From an uncultured Lachnospiraceae bacterium (lineage in GTDB: Bacteria; Bacillota_A; Clostridia; Lachnospirales; Lachnospiraceae): 14,647 nucleotides of DNA. This document shows, in pieces, positions 7,593 through 14,647 of the stretch (positions are counted from its first letter, which is position 1; every line of letters starts with the position of its first letter). Position numbers and translations under genes: made by a program. The stretch lies in the NCBI GenBank assembly GCA_947178085.1, contig CAMWWS010000026.1, positions 1-14,647 of the forward strand, given 5' to 3'. A model generated the notes under the pieces. That model was not told the DNA's origin and did not search any database. It was given only the letters and a program-made list of their open reading frames with translations.

Positions 7593-8755
7593 GACACGTG
7601 GGACGGGATTTATCTCTCTGGAAAAGTCTTATGCTTTATGTAGTAATTTTTGTTATGCTTGCACTTACCCTTTCTGCGATGACGGAATCCTTATGCAACA
7701 GTATGACAAATTCTATTAGAGATTCTTACCCATTATCCGGCGAGAAGTATTACTTAACGAATGAACAGGGCGAACAGTTGGGAGACGGCGCTTATATCAA
7801 CAGTACACCCGTTTCATTAACGGAAAAGGACGAGCGTACATTAGCCCTGTTAGCGTTAATTCCTATTATCGCTACACCACTTTATTCTGCCTTGTGCATC
7901 ATAGGGGCGGCTTTATTATTTTATATGGCTAAGCTGAAGAAACCGATTGCAGAATTACGGGCAGCATCCGAAAAAATATCAAATAATGATCTGGATTTTT
8001 CAATCGAATATGACAGTAAGGACGAACTTGGACAACTCTGTACTTCTTTTGAAATTATGCGGGCTAAACTCGCAAATAATTTTTCAGAGATGTGGCGGCA
8101 GGTTGAGGATCGCAAACAGCTTAACGCAGCTTTTGCACATGATCTGCGGACACCGCTTACGGTGCTGAAAGGTTATGATGAAATGCTGCGGGCAAGCGAT
8201 AACATACAGACAAGGGAAACGGCAAATACTATGGGAAAGCACATATCCCGGATGGAAACCTATGTAACAAGCATGAGTAATCTTCAGCGTTTAGAGGACA
8301 CACAGCCGGAATGCAAAACGATTATTTTGCAGCCGTTTTTATCTTCTTTATATGAAAGCGCAGAAATCGTATGTATGCAGAAAGGAAAAAGGCTGTATCG
8401 GCAAAACAAAACTGCTATACAGGAACTGTCCATTGACACAGAATTTGTTTCACAGGTATGTAATAATTTGATTGCAAATGCTGTCCGTTATGCCTGTACT
8501 GCGGTAACACTGACTTTTGAAATTTATGATAGCGGCTTACAGATTTCGGTATCTGACGATGGAAAAGGCTTTAACAAAGATGTTCTGCATAAGGCTGTCA
8601 GTCCATATTTCACAGAGGAACCAGATCATTCTGAACATTTTGGGTTAGGGCTTTATATATGTAAGCTGCTATGCGAACATCACGGTGGCTGCTTGCAGAT
8701 AGAAAATATTGCAGGTGGCGCAAAAGTAAGCGCATATTTCAAAACAGAAATCTGA
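7580..8755 (+). CDS. HAMP-domain sensor histidine kinase, module 2
   Basis: A 391-residue membrane kinase. Spans at about 14-36 and 92-117 enclose an external loop of about 55 residues, longer than in the module 1 kinase. A HAMP region follows (about 117-168), then the phosphoacceptor domain with His187 in FAHDLRTP, and the ATPase domain with N-box CNNLIANA (294-301), G1 DDGKG (326-330) and G2 GLGL (355-358). The ATG at 7580 overlaps the regulator end by 13 nt, with the same GGGGG-containing junction as in module 1, implying coupled translation. Its C-terminal codons form one arm of an inverted repeat (8740-8778). It is expected to phosphorylate the regulator encoded just upstream; the signal is unknown. 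Confidence 0.93.
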   Translation: MDKIRHVGRDLSLWKSLMLYVVIFVMLALTLSAMTESLCNSMTNSIRDSYPLSGEKYYLTNEQGEQLGDGAYINSTPVSLTEKDERTLALLALIPIIATPLYSALCIIGAALLFYMAKLKKPIAELRAASEKISNNDLDFSIEYDSKDELGQLCTSFEIMRAKLANNFSEMWRQVEDRKQLNAAFAHDLRTPLTVLKGYDEMLRASDNIQTRETANTMGKHISRMETYVTSMSNLQRLEDTQPECKTIILQPFLSSLYESAEIVCMQKGKRLYRQNKTAIQELSIDTEFVSQVCNNLIANAVRYACTAVTLTFEIYDSGLQISVSDDGKGFNKDVLHKAVSPYFTEEPDHSEHFGLGLYICKLLCEHHGGCLQIENIAGGAKVSAYFKTEI

Positions 8756-8778
8756 GTTACGCTTTAGCTTCTGTTTTG
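8740..8778. repeat. Perfect 10-bp inverted repeat at the end of the module 2 kinase gene
   Basis: CAAAACAGAA (8740-8749) and TTCTGTTTTG (8769-8778) are exact inverse complements around a 19-nt loop that contains the kinase stop codon. The 3' arm has four T but is followed by TAGAT, not a T tract, so it is at best a weak terminator or attenuator between the kinase and transporter units. Its last base is the first base of the GTAGATAA operator repeat. Confidence 0.5.
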
Positions 8779-8810
8779 TAGATAAAAAGTAGATAATTAC
8801 TCTTTATACT
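8778..8810 (+). promoter_or_regulatory. Promoter with 11-bp direct repeats (module 2 transporter operon)
   Basis: GTAGATAA occurs at 8778-8785 and exactly again at 8789-8796, an 11-bp period. A -10 box TATACT lies at 8805-8810, 27 bp from the start of the first repeat, matching the site at 6860-6892. A recognisable -35 is absent (ATAAAA at the expected place). The site therefore looks like an activator-dependent promoter controlled by the module 2 regulator. Confidence 0.65.
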
Positions 8811-8824
8811 CTCCATGAAATCGC

Positions 8825-8865
8825 AAGGGGAGTATTTTTTTGCCCAATATGGCGCAATTCCCCTT
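8825..8865 (+). other. Predicted leader hairpin upstream of the module 2 ATPase
   Basis: In the transcribed leader, AAGGGGAGT (8825-8833) can pair with ATTCCCCTT (8857-8865) over nine positions with one G-U pair. A small inner stem, CCA-ATA-TGG (8844-8852), lies in the loop. The structure ends 6 nt before the AAAGGAG ribosome binding site (8872-8878). It could tune translation or mRNA stability; nothing in the sequence proves function. Confidence 0.4.
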
Positions 8866-8883
8866 ATGAGGAAAGGAGTTTAT

Positions 8884-9759
8884 ATGAAACTGAAAACAAT
8901 TGAGCTGACAAAGAAATTTGGCTCCACAACCGCCGTAGACCACTTGAATATCACACTGTCAAACGGAGTTTATGGCTTGTTAGGGGCAAACGGAGCAGGA
9001 AAGACTACGTTCATGCGGCTGTTGTGCAACCTCCAGACGCCAACCTCCGGGGAAATTGTTTTGGACGGAAAAAACATTGCGGGGCTTGGTGAAAAATACA
9101 GTGAGCTTTTAGGCTATCTGCCGCAGCATTTTGGGTATTATCCTGATTTTACGGCACTTGATTTTCTGCTGTATGTATCTGCCTTGAAGGGTCTAAGCGA
9201 AAAAAATGCAAAGAAAAAATCAAATCAGCTTCTTGAAGCGGTGGGTCTGTCTGCGGAAAGCAGACATAAAATCAAGACCTTTTCAGGTGGTATGAAGCAG
9301 CGGTTAGGGATTGCACAGGCAATGCTGGGAGATCCTCACATTTTGATTTTAGACGAGCCGACAGCGGGGCTTGATCCAAAAGAGCGAGTACGTTTCCGTA
9401 ATCTGATTAGTGCCTTTGCGAAAGACCGCATCGTAATTTTATCAACACATATCGTTTCAGATGTGGAGTTTATTGCGGAAGAAATCATTATGATGAAATC
9501 AGGGCAGATTGTCCATTTTGGGAAACCGCAGGAAATCACTTCTGAAATTGACGGGCAGGTATGGGAATGTATTGTTCCGGCTGCTCATGCAGAAAAGTGT
9601 ACTGTTATGTTCAATACGAGCAATCTCCGGAACACAGACAGGGGTGAAACCGTATTACGGATAATAGCAGATCACCCGCCTATGGAAGATGCAGTACTGG
9701 TACAGCCTAATCTGGAGGACTTATACTTATTCTATTTTAAAGGAGACACAGAAAAATGA
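8884..9759 (+). CDS. ABC transporter ATPase (ABC-2/BcrA-like type), module 2
   Basis: A 291-residue nucleotide-binding subunit. Motifs are Walker A GANGAGKTT (34-42), Q-loop Gln81 in YLPQHFG, signature FSGGMKQR (133-140), Walker B ILILDEP (153-159) and switch His189. A C-terminal extension of about 80 residues after the core is typical of ATPases paired with ABC-2 permeases (drug, bacteriocin or lantibiotic exporters). The ATG at 8884 follows AAAGGAG (8872-8878) by 5 nt; an in-frame ATG at 8815 would add 23 residues encoded across the leader hairpin, has no ribosome binding site and lies at the expected transcription start, so it is rejected. The stop overlaps the permease start as ATGA. Confidence 0.93.
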   Translation: MKLKTIELTKKFGSTTAVDHLNITLSNGVYGLLGANGAGKTTFMRLLCNLQTPTSGEIVLDGKNIAGLGEKYSELLGYLPQHFGYYPDFTALDFLLYVSALKGLSEKNAKKKSNQLLEAVGLSAESRHKIKTFSGGMKQRLGIAQAMLGDPHILILDEPTAGLDPKERVRFRNLISAFAKDRIVILSTHIVSDVEFIAEEIIMMKSGQIVHFGKPQEITSEIDGQVWECIVPAAHAEKCTVMFNTSNLRNTDRGETVLRIIADHPPMEDAVLVQPNLEDLYLFYFKGDTEK

Positions 9760-10832
9760 AAAAACTAATTCAATTTGAGCTGCGGAAGATATTTTCAAAG
9801 CGTCTTACACAGGTTACCCTAGTTGCTTTACTGCTTTTATCGGTTCTTTTTGGCTTTTCAACTTATCAAAATATGTATGCCTTTGACGGAATAAGTAACG
9901 AGGGTACAGGGCGGACAGCCGTTGAAATTGATAAGTCTGTTGCAGAAAAATATGAGGGGATGCTGACTGATGAAAAGGTGCAGCAAATGATGGCAGATTT
10001 TAAACCTACGCAGGATTTACATGGTATGAATGCGGCGTATCTATACCAAAATGCTATGCAATCGGCTTTGTTCTATAACTTTTCTGATTTAGACGGCAAC
10101 TGGAATGGACATAGCGTTTCCGATGTATTTGGGGACGAAGAAATTAAGATTGGATATACATACGGATGGTTTCAAACAAGTGAAAATATGGTAAGAATAT
10201 TCATTATTTTATCATTAGCTATCGTTATTATGACTGCGCCTGTTTTCTCTGGCGAGTACGGGGGAGTCGATAATATTATTCTGACAAGCAAATATGGGAG
10301 GACAAAATGCGCAGCAGCGAAAATTATTGGAAGTGTTTTAGTTGCATTGATTGTGACTGCGGCTGTTTCAGCAATTAACCTTATATATGCCTTTATGCTT
10401 TATGGAAGCAGCGGGTTAGATTGCAGTATTCTCTTTGCTCCTCCAGGCTTTATCGAGGGATATATTCCATTTAATATTACTTGCAGCACACTGCTTACAT
10501 ATCAAATTCTTTTAGCATTTACCAGCGCTGTCAGTATTACCGGTGTTACATTAGCCTTATCTGCTGTATGTAAAAACCAGATGGCAGCGTTAGTCGCTTC
10601 TGCGGCAATTTACTTTTTCCCTGTTATGCTTCCTGTTACCGAAACGAGTCCGCTGTTTAGGATCATCACGCTTTTACCGTTGTATCATGTACAATTTGTT
10701 TCGCTTATGTCGGTAGATCAAATGGGGAGCGGTTTGATGTATGCAATATTGGCTGTACCTGTTGCACTAACATTTATAGGAACCGGTATTGTTGTTTCAT
10801 ATAGAGCTTTTGCGAAACATCAGGTTTTATAA
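9756..10832 (+). CDS. ABC-2-type transporter permease, module 2
   Basis: A 358-residue membrane protein co-translated with the ATPase (ATGA overlap). It begins with a short cytosolic stretch rich in Lys/Arg and a first span at about 18-36. An external region of roughly 105 residues follows (about 38-143), then about five further spans (near 145-165, 190-214, 246-268, 273-297 and 328-349). A long loop after span 1 and six spans in total fit ABC-2 exporter permeases. Only one permease gene is present, so a functional transporter would need a homodimer. The substrate is not deducible; peptide antibiotic efflux or immunity is a reasonable guess given the linked two-component system. Confidence 0.85.
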   Translation: MKKLIQFELRKIFSKRLTQVTLVALLLLSVLFGFSTYQNMYAFDGISNEGTGRTAVEIDKSVAEKYEGMLTDEKVQQMMADFKPTQDLHGMNAAYLYQNAMQSALFYNFSDLDGNWNGHSVSDVFGDEEIKIGYTYGWFQTSENMVRIFIILSLAIVIMTAPVFSGEYGGVDNIILTSKYGRTKCAAAKIIGSVLVALIVTAAVSAINLIYAFMLYGSSGLDCSILFAPPGFIEGYIPFNITCSTLLTYQILLAFTSAVSITGVTLALSAVCKNQMAALVASAAIYFFPVMLPVTETSPLFRIITLLPLYHVQFVSLMSVDQMGSGLMYAILAVPVALTFIGTGIVVSYRAFAKHQVL

Positions 10833-10919
10833 ATAAGCGGAAGGGATTCTACAGGCTGCTTTGTGTAATCAAAAGAATGAAATTTTTTATAATCAAACAA
10901 ATCAATTCAAATCCCCCTC

Positions 10920-10974
10920 TTGACATCTATTTTAGGCAAATGTAGAATAAGTATATATTCATTTTAGGCAAATG
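10920..10974 (+). promoter_or_regulatory. Promoter with paired BlaI-type operator repeats
   Basis: TTGACA (10920-10925), a 17-bp spacer and TAGAAT (10943-10948) form a near-consensus promoter. The 14-bp sequence ATTTTAGGCAAATG occurs at 10929-10942, between -35 and -10, and exactly again at 10961-10974, just after the probable start site. The copies are 32 bp apart, about three helical turns. BlaI/MecI repressors bind such paired sites in front of their own genes, so autorepression by the protein encoded at 11004 is likely. Each copy is only weakly palindromic. Confidence 0.7.
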
Positions 10975-11003
10975 CAAAAAATAAAAAAGAAAGAAGAGTG
11001 AAC

Positions 11004-11363
11004 ATGAAGAGACTACCGGAATCCGAACTGGAAATTATGATGATCATATGGGAATATAAAAGACCGGTCAACAGAATGGAGATAGAGGAACGCTTGAAGA
11101 AAGACATAGCCGCACCTACTATTTTATCTTTTCTGAACCGTTTGGAGGCAAAAGGTTTTGTCAGCGTGGAGAAAATCGGGAAAATCAACTGGTACACCCC
11201 GCTGGTAAAAGAGGAGGAATATCTGCAAAAAGAAAGCAGGAATATTTTGCAGAAAATGTATCAGAATTCGTTAAAAAATTTTGTGACGGCATTATATGAC
11301 GGTGATGGACTCACATCTCAGGATATAGAAGATTTAAAGGCATTTATAGAGGAGAAATCATGA
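11004..11363 (+). CDS. BlaI/MecI-family winged-helix repressor
   Basis: A 119-residue repressor. The N-terminal winged helix (about 1-70) starts with the family-typical LPESELEIMMIIWE, with a recognition helix near TILSFLNRLEAKGF (39-52). The C-terminal dimerisation helices include SLKNFVTALYD (89-99); the Asn92-Phe93 pair falls where S. aureus MecI/BlaI are cut by their sensor protease (Asn101-Phe102 there), suggesting the same inactivation route. ATG 11004 is preferred over GTG 10998 because AGAAGAG precedes it by about 5 nt and the protein then begins as usual for the family. The stop overlaps the protease start (ATGA). It probably represses this operon through the repeats at 10929 and 10961. 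Confidence 0.93.
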   Translation: MKRLPESELEIMMIIWEYKRPVNRMEIEERLKKDIAAPTILSFLNRLEAKGFVSVEKIGKINWYTPLVKEEEYLQKESRNILQKMYQNSLKNFVTALYDGDGLTSQDIEDLKAFIEEKS

Positions 11364-13666
11364 GAGCAAAATGGAGAAAAATAATCTGGGCGATTCTTGC
11401 ACTGCAGCTTTTGCTGTGGCATTATCTTTTTCTGGAAGATAATATGTATTTGGATTATTTTGTGAACAAGGTCATAAGCCATTTTGGATTGTCTTACCAT
11501 TTATATTTTCACTGGAAAAAATTGGCTATATTAATCTGGCTCTTATCGGCAGTATTCGTGATGGCATTACATTATTGGAATTATATACGGTTTCGCAGAT
11601 ATTGCATCAGCCAGTTAAGCATCGTGCCGGAAGCAGATATCAGAGAGAACCTTAATGCGGCGGTTCTGGAAACGGGATTACACGGTGGAAAAAGAGAAAG
11701 GTCTTTTCTCTATAGGAGTAAAGAAGTCAGAGAACCGTTTCTGATTGGATTTAAAGAACCGATTCTGATACTGCCGGACAAGGAGTACAGCGCACAGGTT
11801 CTGCATTTCATTTTTTTACATGAATGTACTCATATGAGACATAGAGATATGCTCTATAAGCTATTTATGCTGTTCATACAGTCGCTTTTATGGTTTCAGC
11901 CGCTTATGTATCTGCTAAAAGCAATCAGTTATCGGGATGTGGAAGTGGCATGTGACGAGGCGGTAGTGGAAGGCAAAGACATTTCGGCAAGAAAAGAGTA
12001 CGGATATGCGCTGCTTGAGTGTTTGAAGATGGAGCGAGTGAAAGGGCAGGCGTATTCGACATATTTTTATCATGGAAAACGAATGATGAAAGCCAGAATT
12101 TCCGCAATAATGGAAGAGGATAAAAAATGGGATTTTCTGGCATATTGCTGTATTGGAATTCTTTTGTTGGATGTGGCATTTAACCTTTATCGTATCGGGG
12201 GCAATCTGTATGAGCGGTATGAAATAAGGAAAAAAGAGGCACAGGCGGAAATATCTTTTTACGATGGATATGAGCTGCCGGATTGTTTCACGCAGACAGC
12301 CGTTGATGAGATGATAAAATTCGAGCCGGTTTCGGAAGATGCATATTATAATGAGAAAGATATTTATGAACGGAAAGAGTATGCGGACCTTCCGTATGAG
12401 GCGGAAGGTCCCTGGCAGGTTCGTCTGCAGGATGCAGATCATTATAGCTACGCCGTTATTTTGCTGTTACAGCGGTATATCACTTATTTTGAAGACCAGA
12501 GTTACGCATCTCGGTGGGCCTCGGAAGATATGTTGTATTCGCAAGCTGATTCTGTATACACAAGGCTTCTTGCCGGAGATAAAAACGAAGCTGTCTTTGC
12601 GGTGATCTGCAGATATCATATTGGGGATGGCGATGACCTTGCTGAGTTTCCTAAGGAATTAAAAGACAGAGCGCAGTTTTCACATGAAAAATCCGGTTAT
12701 TATGCATATTTTGACTGGGCGCTGCGGATTTGTATGGTAAAGGATTATGTCTTTGAGCTAGAGGGAATAGCAGAGACCGAAGATGTTCTGAAGGCTTACA
12801 TGGAACAGTATGCGCAGGCGGATTTTTCAGATATTCCTAAGATTGATTTGGTTTATGGTATAGAGGCAGCTTCTTTGGAAGCAGGTGGGAGCGAAGATGC
12901 TTCTTTGTCTGAAGGTGTGAGTGAGAATGCATATCAGGTTGATACCAGTGAGGGTGTTCTGCGGGTGAGCGGTGCAGATGGAGTGTGGCAGGATGTACCG
13001 GTTACATTGGACGAACTTTTTGAGAGAGGGGACGGTATGGATGGAATACTTACCTCTTTGCCGCCCGGAAGCTATCAGGTAGATGAAAATAAGATTGTAT
13101 TTGCATATGGCGGAGACAACGCAGTGCCGTTTTCAGTTGTATTTTATGATGAGGAGAGCCGGAGTTTTAAGAAATCCGTCGTTACATATGATATTATCGG
13201 CGGCAGGAAAATATATGTGGATTTTCCTGAAAATGGGCAGGACGGATTCTTGATTTTTACGGGAGAACGAGTTGTCTGGCATGAAGTGTCATATTTATTC
13301 CGCACAGAAGATGGTGGGAAGTCATGGCAGTATGTTGGTCCGGTGCCGGATGTCCTCACGGATGGTCATTCCCTGACAACGGGAGCTGCGTTTATTAATA
13401 ATAATGTGGGATTTTTTACTATCAGAAGCTCGGATGAACCGGATGTCTGGCGGACGCAGGATGGCGGGAAAACATGGGAAAATCTGGAATTTCCATATGT
13501 GCCGGAATATTATGGAATGGTGTATACGCCGGAAGTACATGGGGATATTTTATGCTTGTATGTAGGTATGGAGGAATATTCGGAATATGACGGAACCAAA
13601 GCAAAATATGAGTCGGCTGACGAAGGAAGAACATGGGAATATAAAGGACTTGTCATACGAAAATAG
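11360..13666 (+). CDS. M56 (BlaR1-like) membrane protease with Asp-box sensor domain
   Basis: A 768-residue protein. The N-terminal part is an M56 antirepressor protease: spans at about 7-25, 54-72, 164-186 and 257-277, zinc motif HECTH (154-158), and further acidic residues Glu195 and Asp199 in DVEVACDE. Classical BlaR1/MecR1 end in a penicillin-binding domain; here the outer part (about 280-768) has no visible SxxK-centred transpeptidase pattern. It consists of a helical-looking region (about 300-500), a Ser/Glu/Gly-rich linker (about 503-526) and a beta-rich end with three Asp-box motifs: RTEDGGKSW (648-656), RTQDGGKTW (698-706) and SADEGRTW (752-759). Their spacing of 50-54 residues suggests blades of a beta-propeller. 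I infer that it senses an envelope or extracellular ligand and cleaves the linked repressor. The ribosome binding site AGAGGAG lies just before the ATG. Confidence 0.9.
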   Translation: MRAKWRKIIWAILALQLLLWHYLFLEDNMYLDYFVNKVISHFGLSYHLYFHWKKLAILIWLLSAVFVMALHYWNYIRFRRYCISQLSIVPEADIRENLNAAVLETGLHGGKRERSFLYRSKEVREPFLIGFKEPILILPDKEYSAQVLHFIFLHECTHMRHRDMLYKLFMLFIQSLLWFQPLMYLLKAISYRDVEVACDEAVVEGKDISARKEYGYALLECLKMERVKGQAYSTYFYHGKRMMKARISAIMEEDKKWDFLAYCCIGILLLDVAFNLYRIGGNLYERYEIRKKEAQAEISFYDGYELPDCFTQTAVDEMIKFEPVSEDAYYNEKDIYERKEYADLPYEAEGPWQVRLQDADHYSYAVILLLQRYITYFEDQSYASRWASEDMLYSQADSVYTRLLAGDKNEAVFAVICRYHIGDGDDLAEFPKELKDRAQFSHEKSGYYAYFDWALRICMVKDYVFELEGIAETEDVLKAYMEQYAQADFSDIPKIDLVYGIEAASLEAGGSEDASLSEGVSENAYQVDTSEGVLRVSGADGVWQDVPVTLDELFERGDGMDGILTSLPPGSYQVDENKIVFAYGGDNAVPFSVVFYDEESRSFKKSVVTYDIIGGRKIYVDFPENGQDGFLIFTGERVVWHEVSYLFRTEDGGKSWQYVGPVPDVLTDGHSLTTGAAFINNNVGFFTIRSSDEPDVWRTQDGGKTWENLEFPYVPEYYGMVYTPEVHGDILCLYVGMEEYSEYDGTKAKYESADEGRTWEYKGLVIRK

Positions 13667-14647
13667 CAGAGTGTCGCTTTTTCGAAAAACGGTGTGCTAT
13701 GTGGTAACAAGACCGGTAAATCTGCTCTTTTACGGTATCACATGGTTTCATCTGTATTCGCTCTGCCAGTTTGGCAGGCTGCACAAAAATATTCCGATTC
13801 TGCTTATCTGCCTGCTGTGGTGGATGGTAGTTACAGGATATGGTTTTTATCTATGGCTCTGTTATAGCAGAAAAAGGATATCAGGTGAATCATGGAGTGA
13901 AGTTACAGAAATTAAAGCGGAAGATGTGAAGTGGTATATAAGGAGAAAAAGTTACTGTCAACTTTTTCTGAAAGATAAATCTGTGGTTACCGTGAATTTG
14001 CAGGAACTTGACCACGCCGAGAAGGATTTCCTGGATTTGAAACTATCGACGGTGAATGCTCTGGGAAAAAGGAAGTACAGACTGGCAGCAGGCATTTTTC
14101 TGACAACTGTTACGTTATATGGAAGTGTTCTTGTGGTAAAAAGTGCAATACCTTATAATGGGAAACTGTCATGGTATCTGGATGAACTGAAGGATAAAAG
14201 AAGAGTTACGCTTGTACACGATAATATCTATGAGTCGGGCGTGGAAGGAATTTTGAAAGATATCAGAGCCAAGGTGAAACTACCGGAAAAATTATGCCTG
14301 GCAACGAGTTTTAACCTGCATTTTGCGCCGGATGGAACAATCAGGACGATTGATACGATGCTGTATGGTTTTGATGAAAACGGAGATTTTGTGGACAGCT
14401 ACTTAGTAACATATAATGTCGGTCGTTCAGAGAAAATGGATATTTATCTCGGCGTCTCGGATGGGGCGGTTTTTAATATTGATAAAGATTTCAAACCGCT
14501 TGTTGAAGCAGTTTCCGTAATGCCGTTAAAGGAAACGGTAGCGCAATGGAGGGGACAGGAAAGCTACGGCATTTTGTATTATGGCACGCGTGAATGGCAT
14601 TCTCAGGAAGGAATACGATATTTGAATCATAGAGGAGAGAGCATGAT
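13608..14647 (+). CDS. Membrane protein of unknown function, 3' partial
   Basis: A long open frame runs without a stop to the right edge, so the gene is truncated here. The start is uncertain: ATG 13608 (overlapping the protease gene by 59 nt) is the only ATG before the first span. TTG 13650, GTG 13671, GTG 13692 and GTG 13701 are alternatives, and none has a convincing ribosome binding site. Spans are likely around LLFYGITWFHLYSLC, IPILLICLLWWMVVTGYGF and LAAGIFLTTVTLYGSVLVV. A cytosolic stretch of about 75 residues lies between the last two, and a soluble, probably external part of about 165 visible residues follows (FAPDGTIRTID, TREWHSQEGIRYL). No family recognised. Close coupling to the protease gene suggests it belongs to the repressor-controlled operon and may be a partner or target of the sensor. 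Confidence 0.75.
   Translation, partial: MSRLTKEEHGNIKDLSYENSRVSLFRKTVCYVVTRPVNLLFYGITWFHLYSLCQFGRLHKNIPILLICLLWWMVVTGYGFYLWLCYSRKRISGESWSEVTEIKAEDVKWYIRRKSYCQLFLKDKSVVTVNLQELDHAEKDFLDLKLSTVNALGKRKYRLAAGIFLTTVTLYGSVLVVKSAIPYNGKLSWYLDELKDKRRVTLVHDNIYESGVEGILKDIRAKVKLPEKLCLATSFNLHFAPDGTIRTIDTMLYGFDENGDFVDSYLVTYNVGRSEKMDIYLGVSDGAVFNIDKDFKPLVEAVSVMPLKETVAQWRGQESYGILYYGTREWHSQEGIRYLNHRGESM

Noticed and set aside
8815..8883. Upstream ATG extending the module 2 ATPase by 23 residues
   Set aside because: There is no ribosome binding site, it sits at the expected transcription start, and ATG 8884 has AAAGGAG at proper spacing and gives the usual N-terminus.
10835..10861. Possible terminator after the module 2 permease (AAGCGG / CTGCTT)
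   Set aside because: The 6-bp stem includes a G-U pair and is followed by TGTGTAATC, not a T run.
11915..12442. 175-codon open frame on the minus strand
   Set aside because: It is antisense to the M56 protease gene, which has clear motifs on the plus strand; the antisense product has no recognisable feature.
12860..12935. Short repeats in the M56 protease gene (Ala-Ser-Leu / Glu-Gly units)
   Set aside because: They encode a low-complexity Ser/Glu/Gly linker between domains; too irregular to call a tandem repeat.
1..14647. Search for tRNA, rRNA, CRISPR arrays, insertion sequences and prophage genes
   Set aside because: No cloverleaf-like sequence, regular spacer-repeat array, transposase or integrase motif was seen on either strand by eye.

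Overview
The window looks like chromosomal DNA of a low-GC Gram-positive anaerobe, most likely a Clostridia/Lachnospiraceae-type bacterium. The reasons are strong AGGAGG-type ribosome binding sites, AT-rich spacers, all genes on one strand in tightly overlapping operons, and protein families typical of that group (OmpR-type regulators with HAMP histidine kinases, FtsX-like permeases, BlaI/M56 pairs, CPBP membrane proteases). No rRNA, tRNA, CRISPR array, transposase or phage gene was seen.

Layout. 1-630 is the 3' part of a CPBP-family membrane protease gene. 631-1027 has no intact gene but holds a decayed, frameshifted fragment of an Ig-like-domain protein (about 690-948) and a promoter. Module 1 (988-6048) is a response regulator and histidine kinase that overlap, followed by a separately promoted ABC transporter (ATPase plus an 833-residue FtsX/MacB-type permease). 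6115-6664 is a single-gene unit with a strong promoter, a palindromic operator-like site and an unrecognised 161-residue protein. Module 2 (6860-10832) is a second response regulator/kinase pair, paralogous to the first, followed by a different kind of ABC transporter (ATPase plus ABC-2-type permease). Module 3 (10920 to the right edge) is a BlaI-type repressor, an M56 (BlaR1-like) membrane protease whose external part carries Asp-box repeats instead of a penicillin-binding domain, and a membrane protein that runs off the window.

How they may work together. Modules 1 and 2 have the organisation of peptide-antibiotic or cell-envelope stress systems, in which a kinase senses a signal at the membrane and its regulator switches on an exporter. 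The sequence gives direct support for this wiring. In module 1 the same 11-bp-spaced direct repeat (CTTGAG-N5-CTTGAG) lies upstream of both the regulator and the transporter operons. In module 2 a different 11-bp-spaced repeat (GTAGATAA-N3-GTAGATAA-like) lies upstream of both its operons, 27 bp from a -10 box in each case. The two modules therefore look like duplicated regulators that have separated in DNA target. Module 3 looks like a third envelope-sensing device that works by proteolysis of a repressor, with an unusual sensor domain. Substrates and inducers cannot be read from the sequence.
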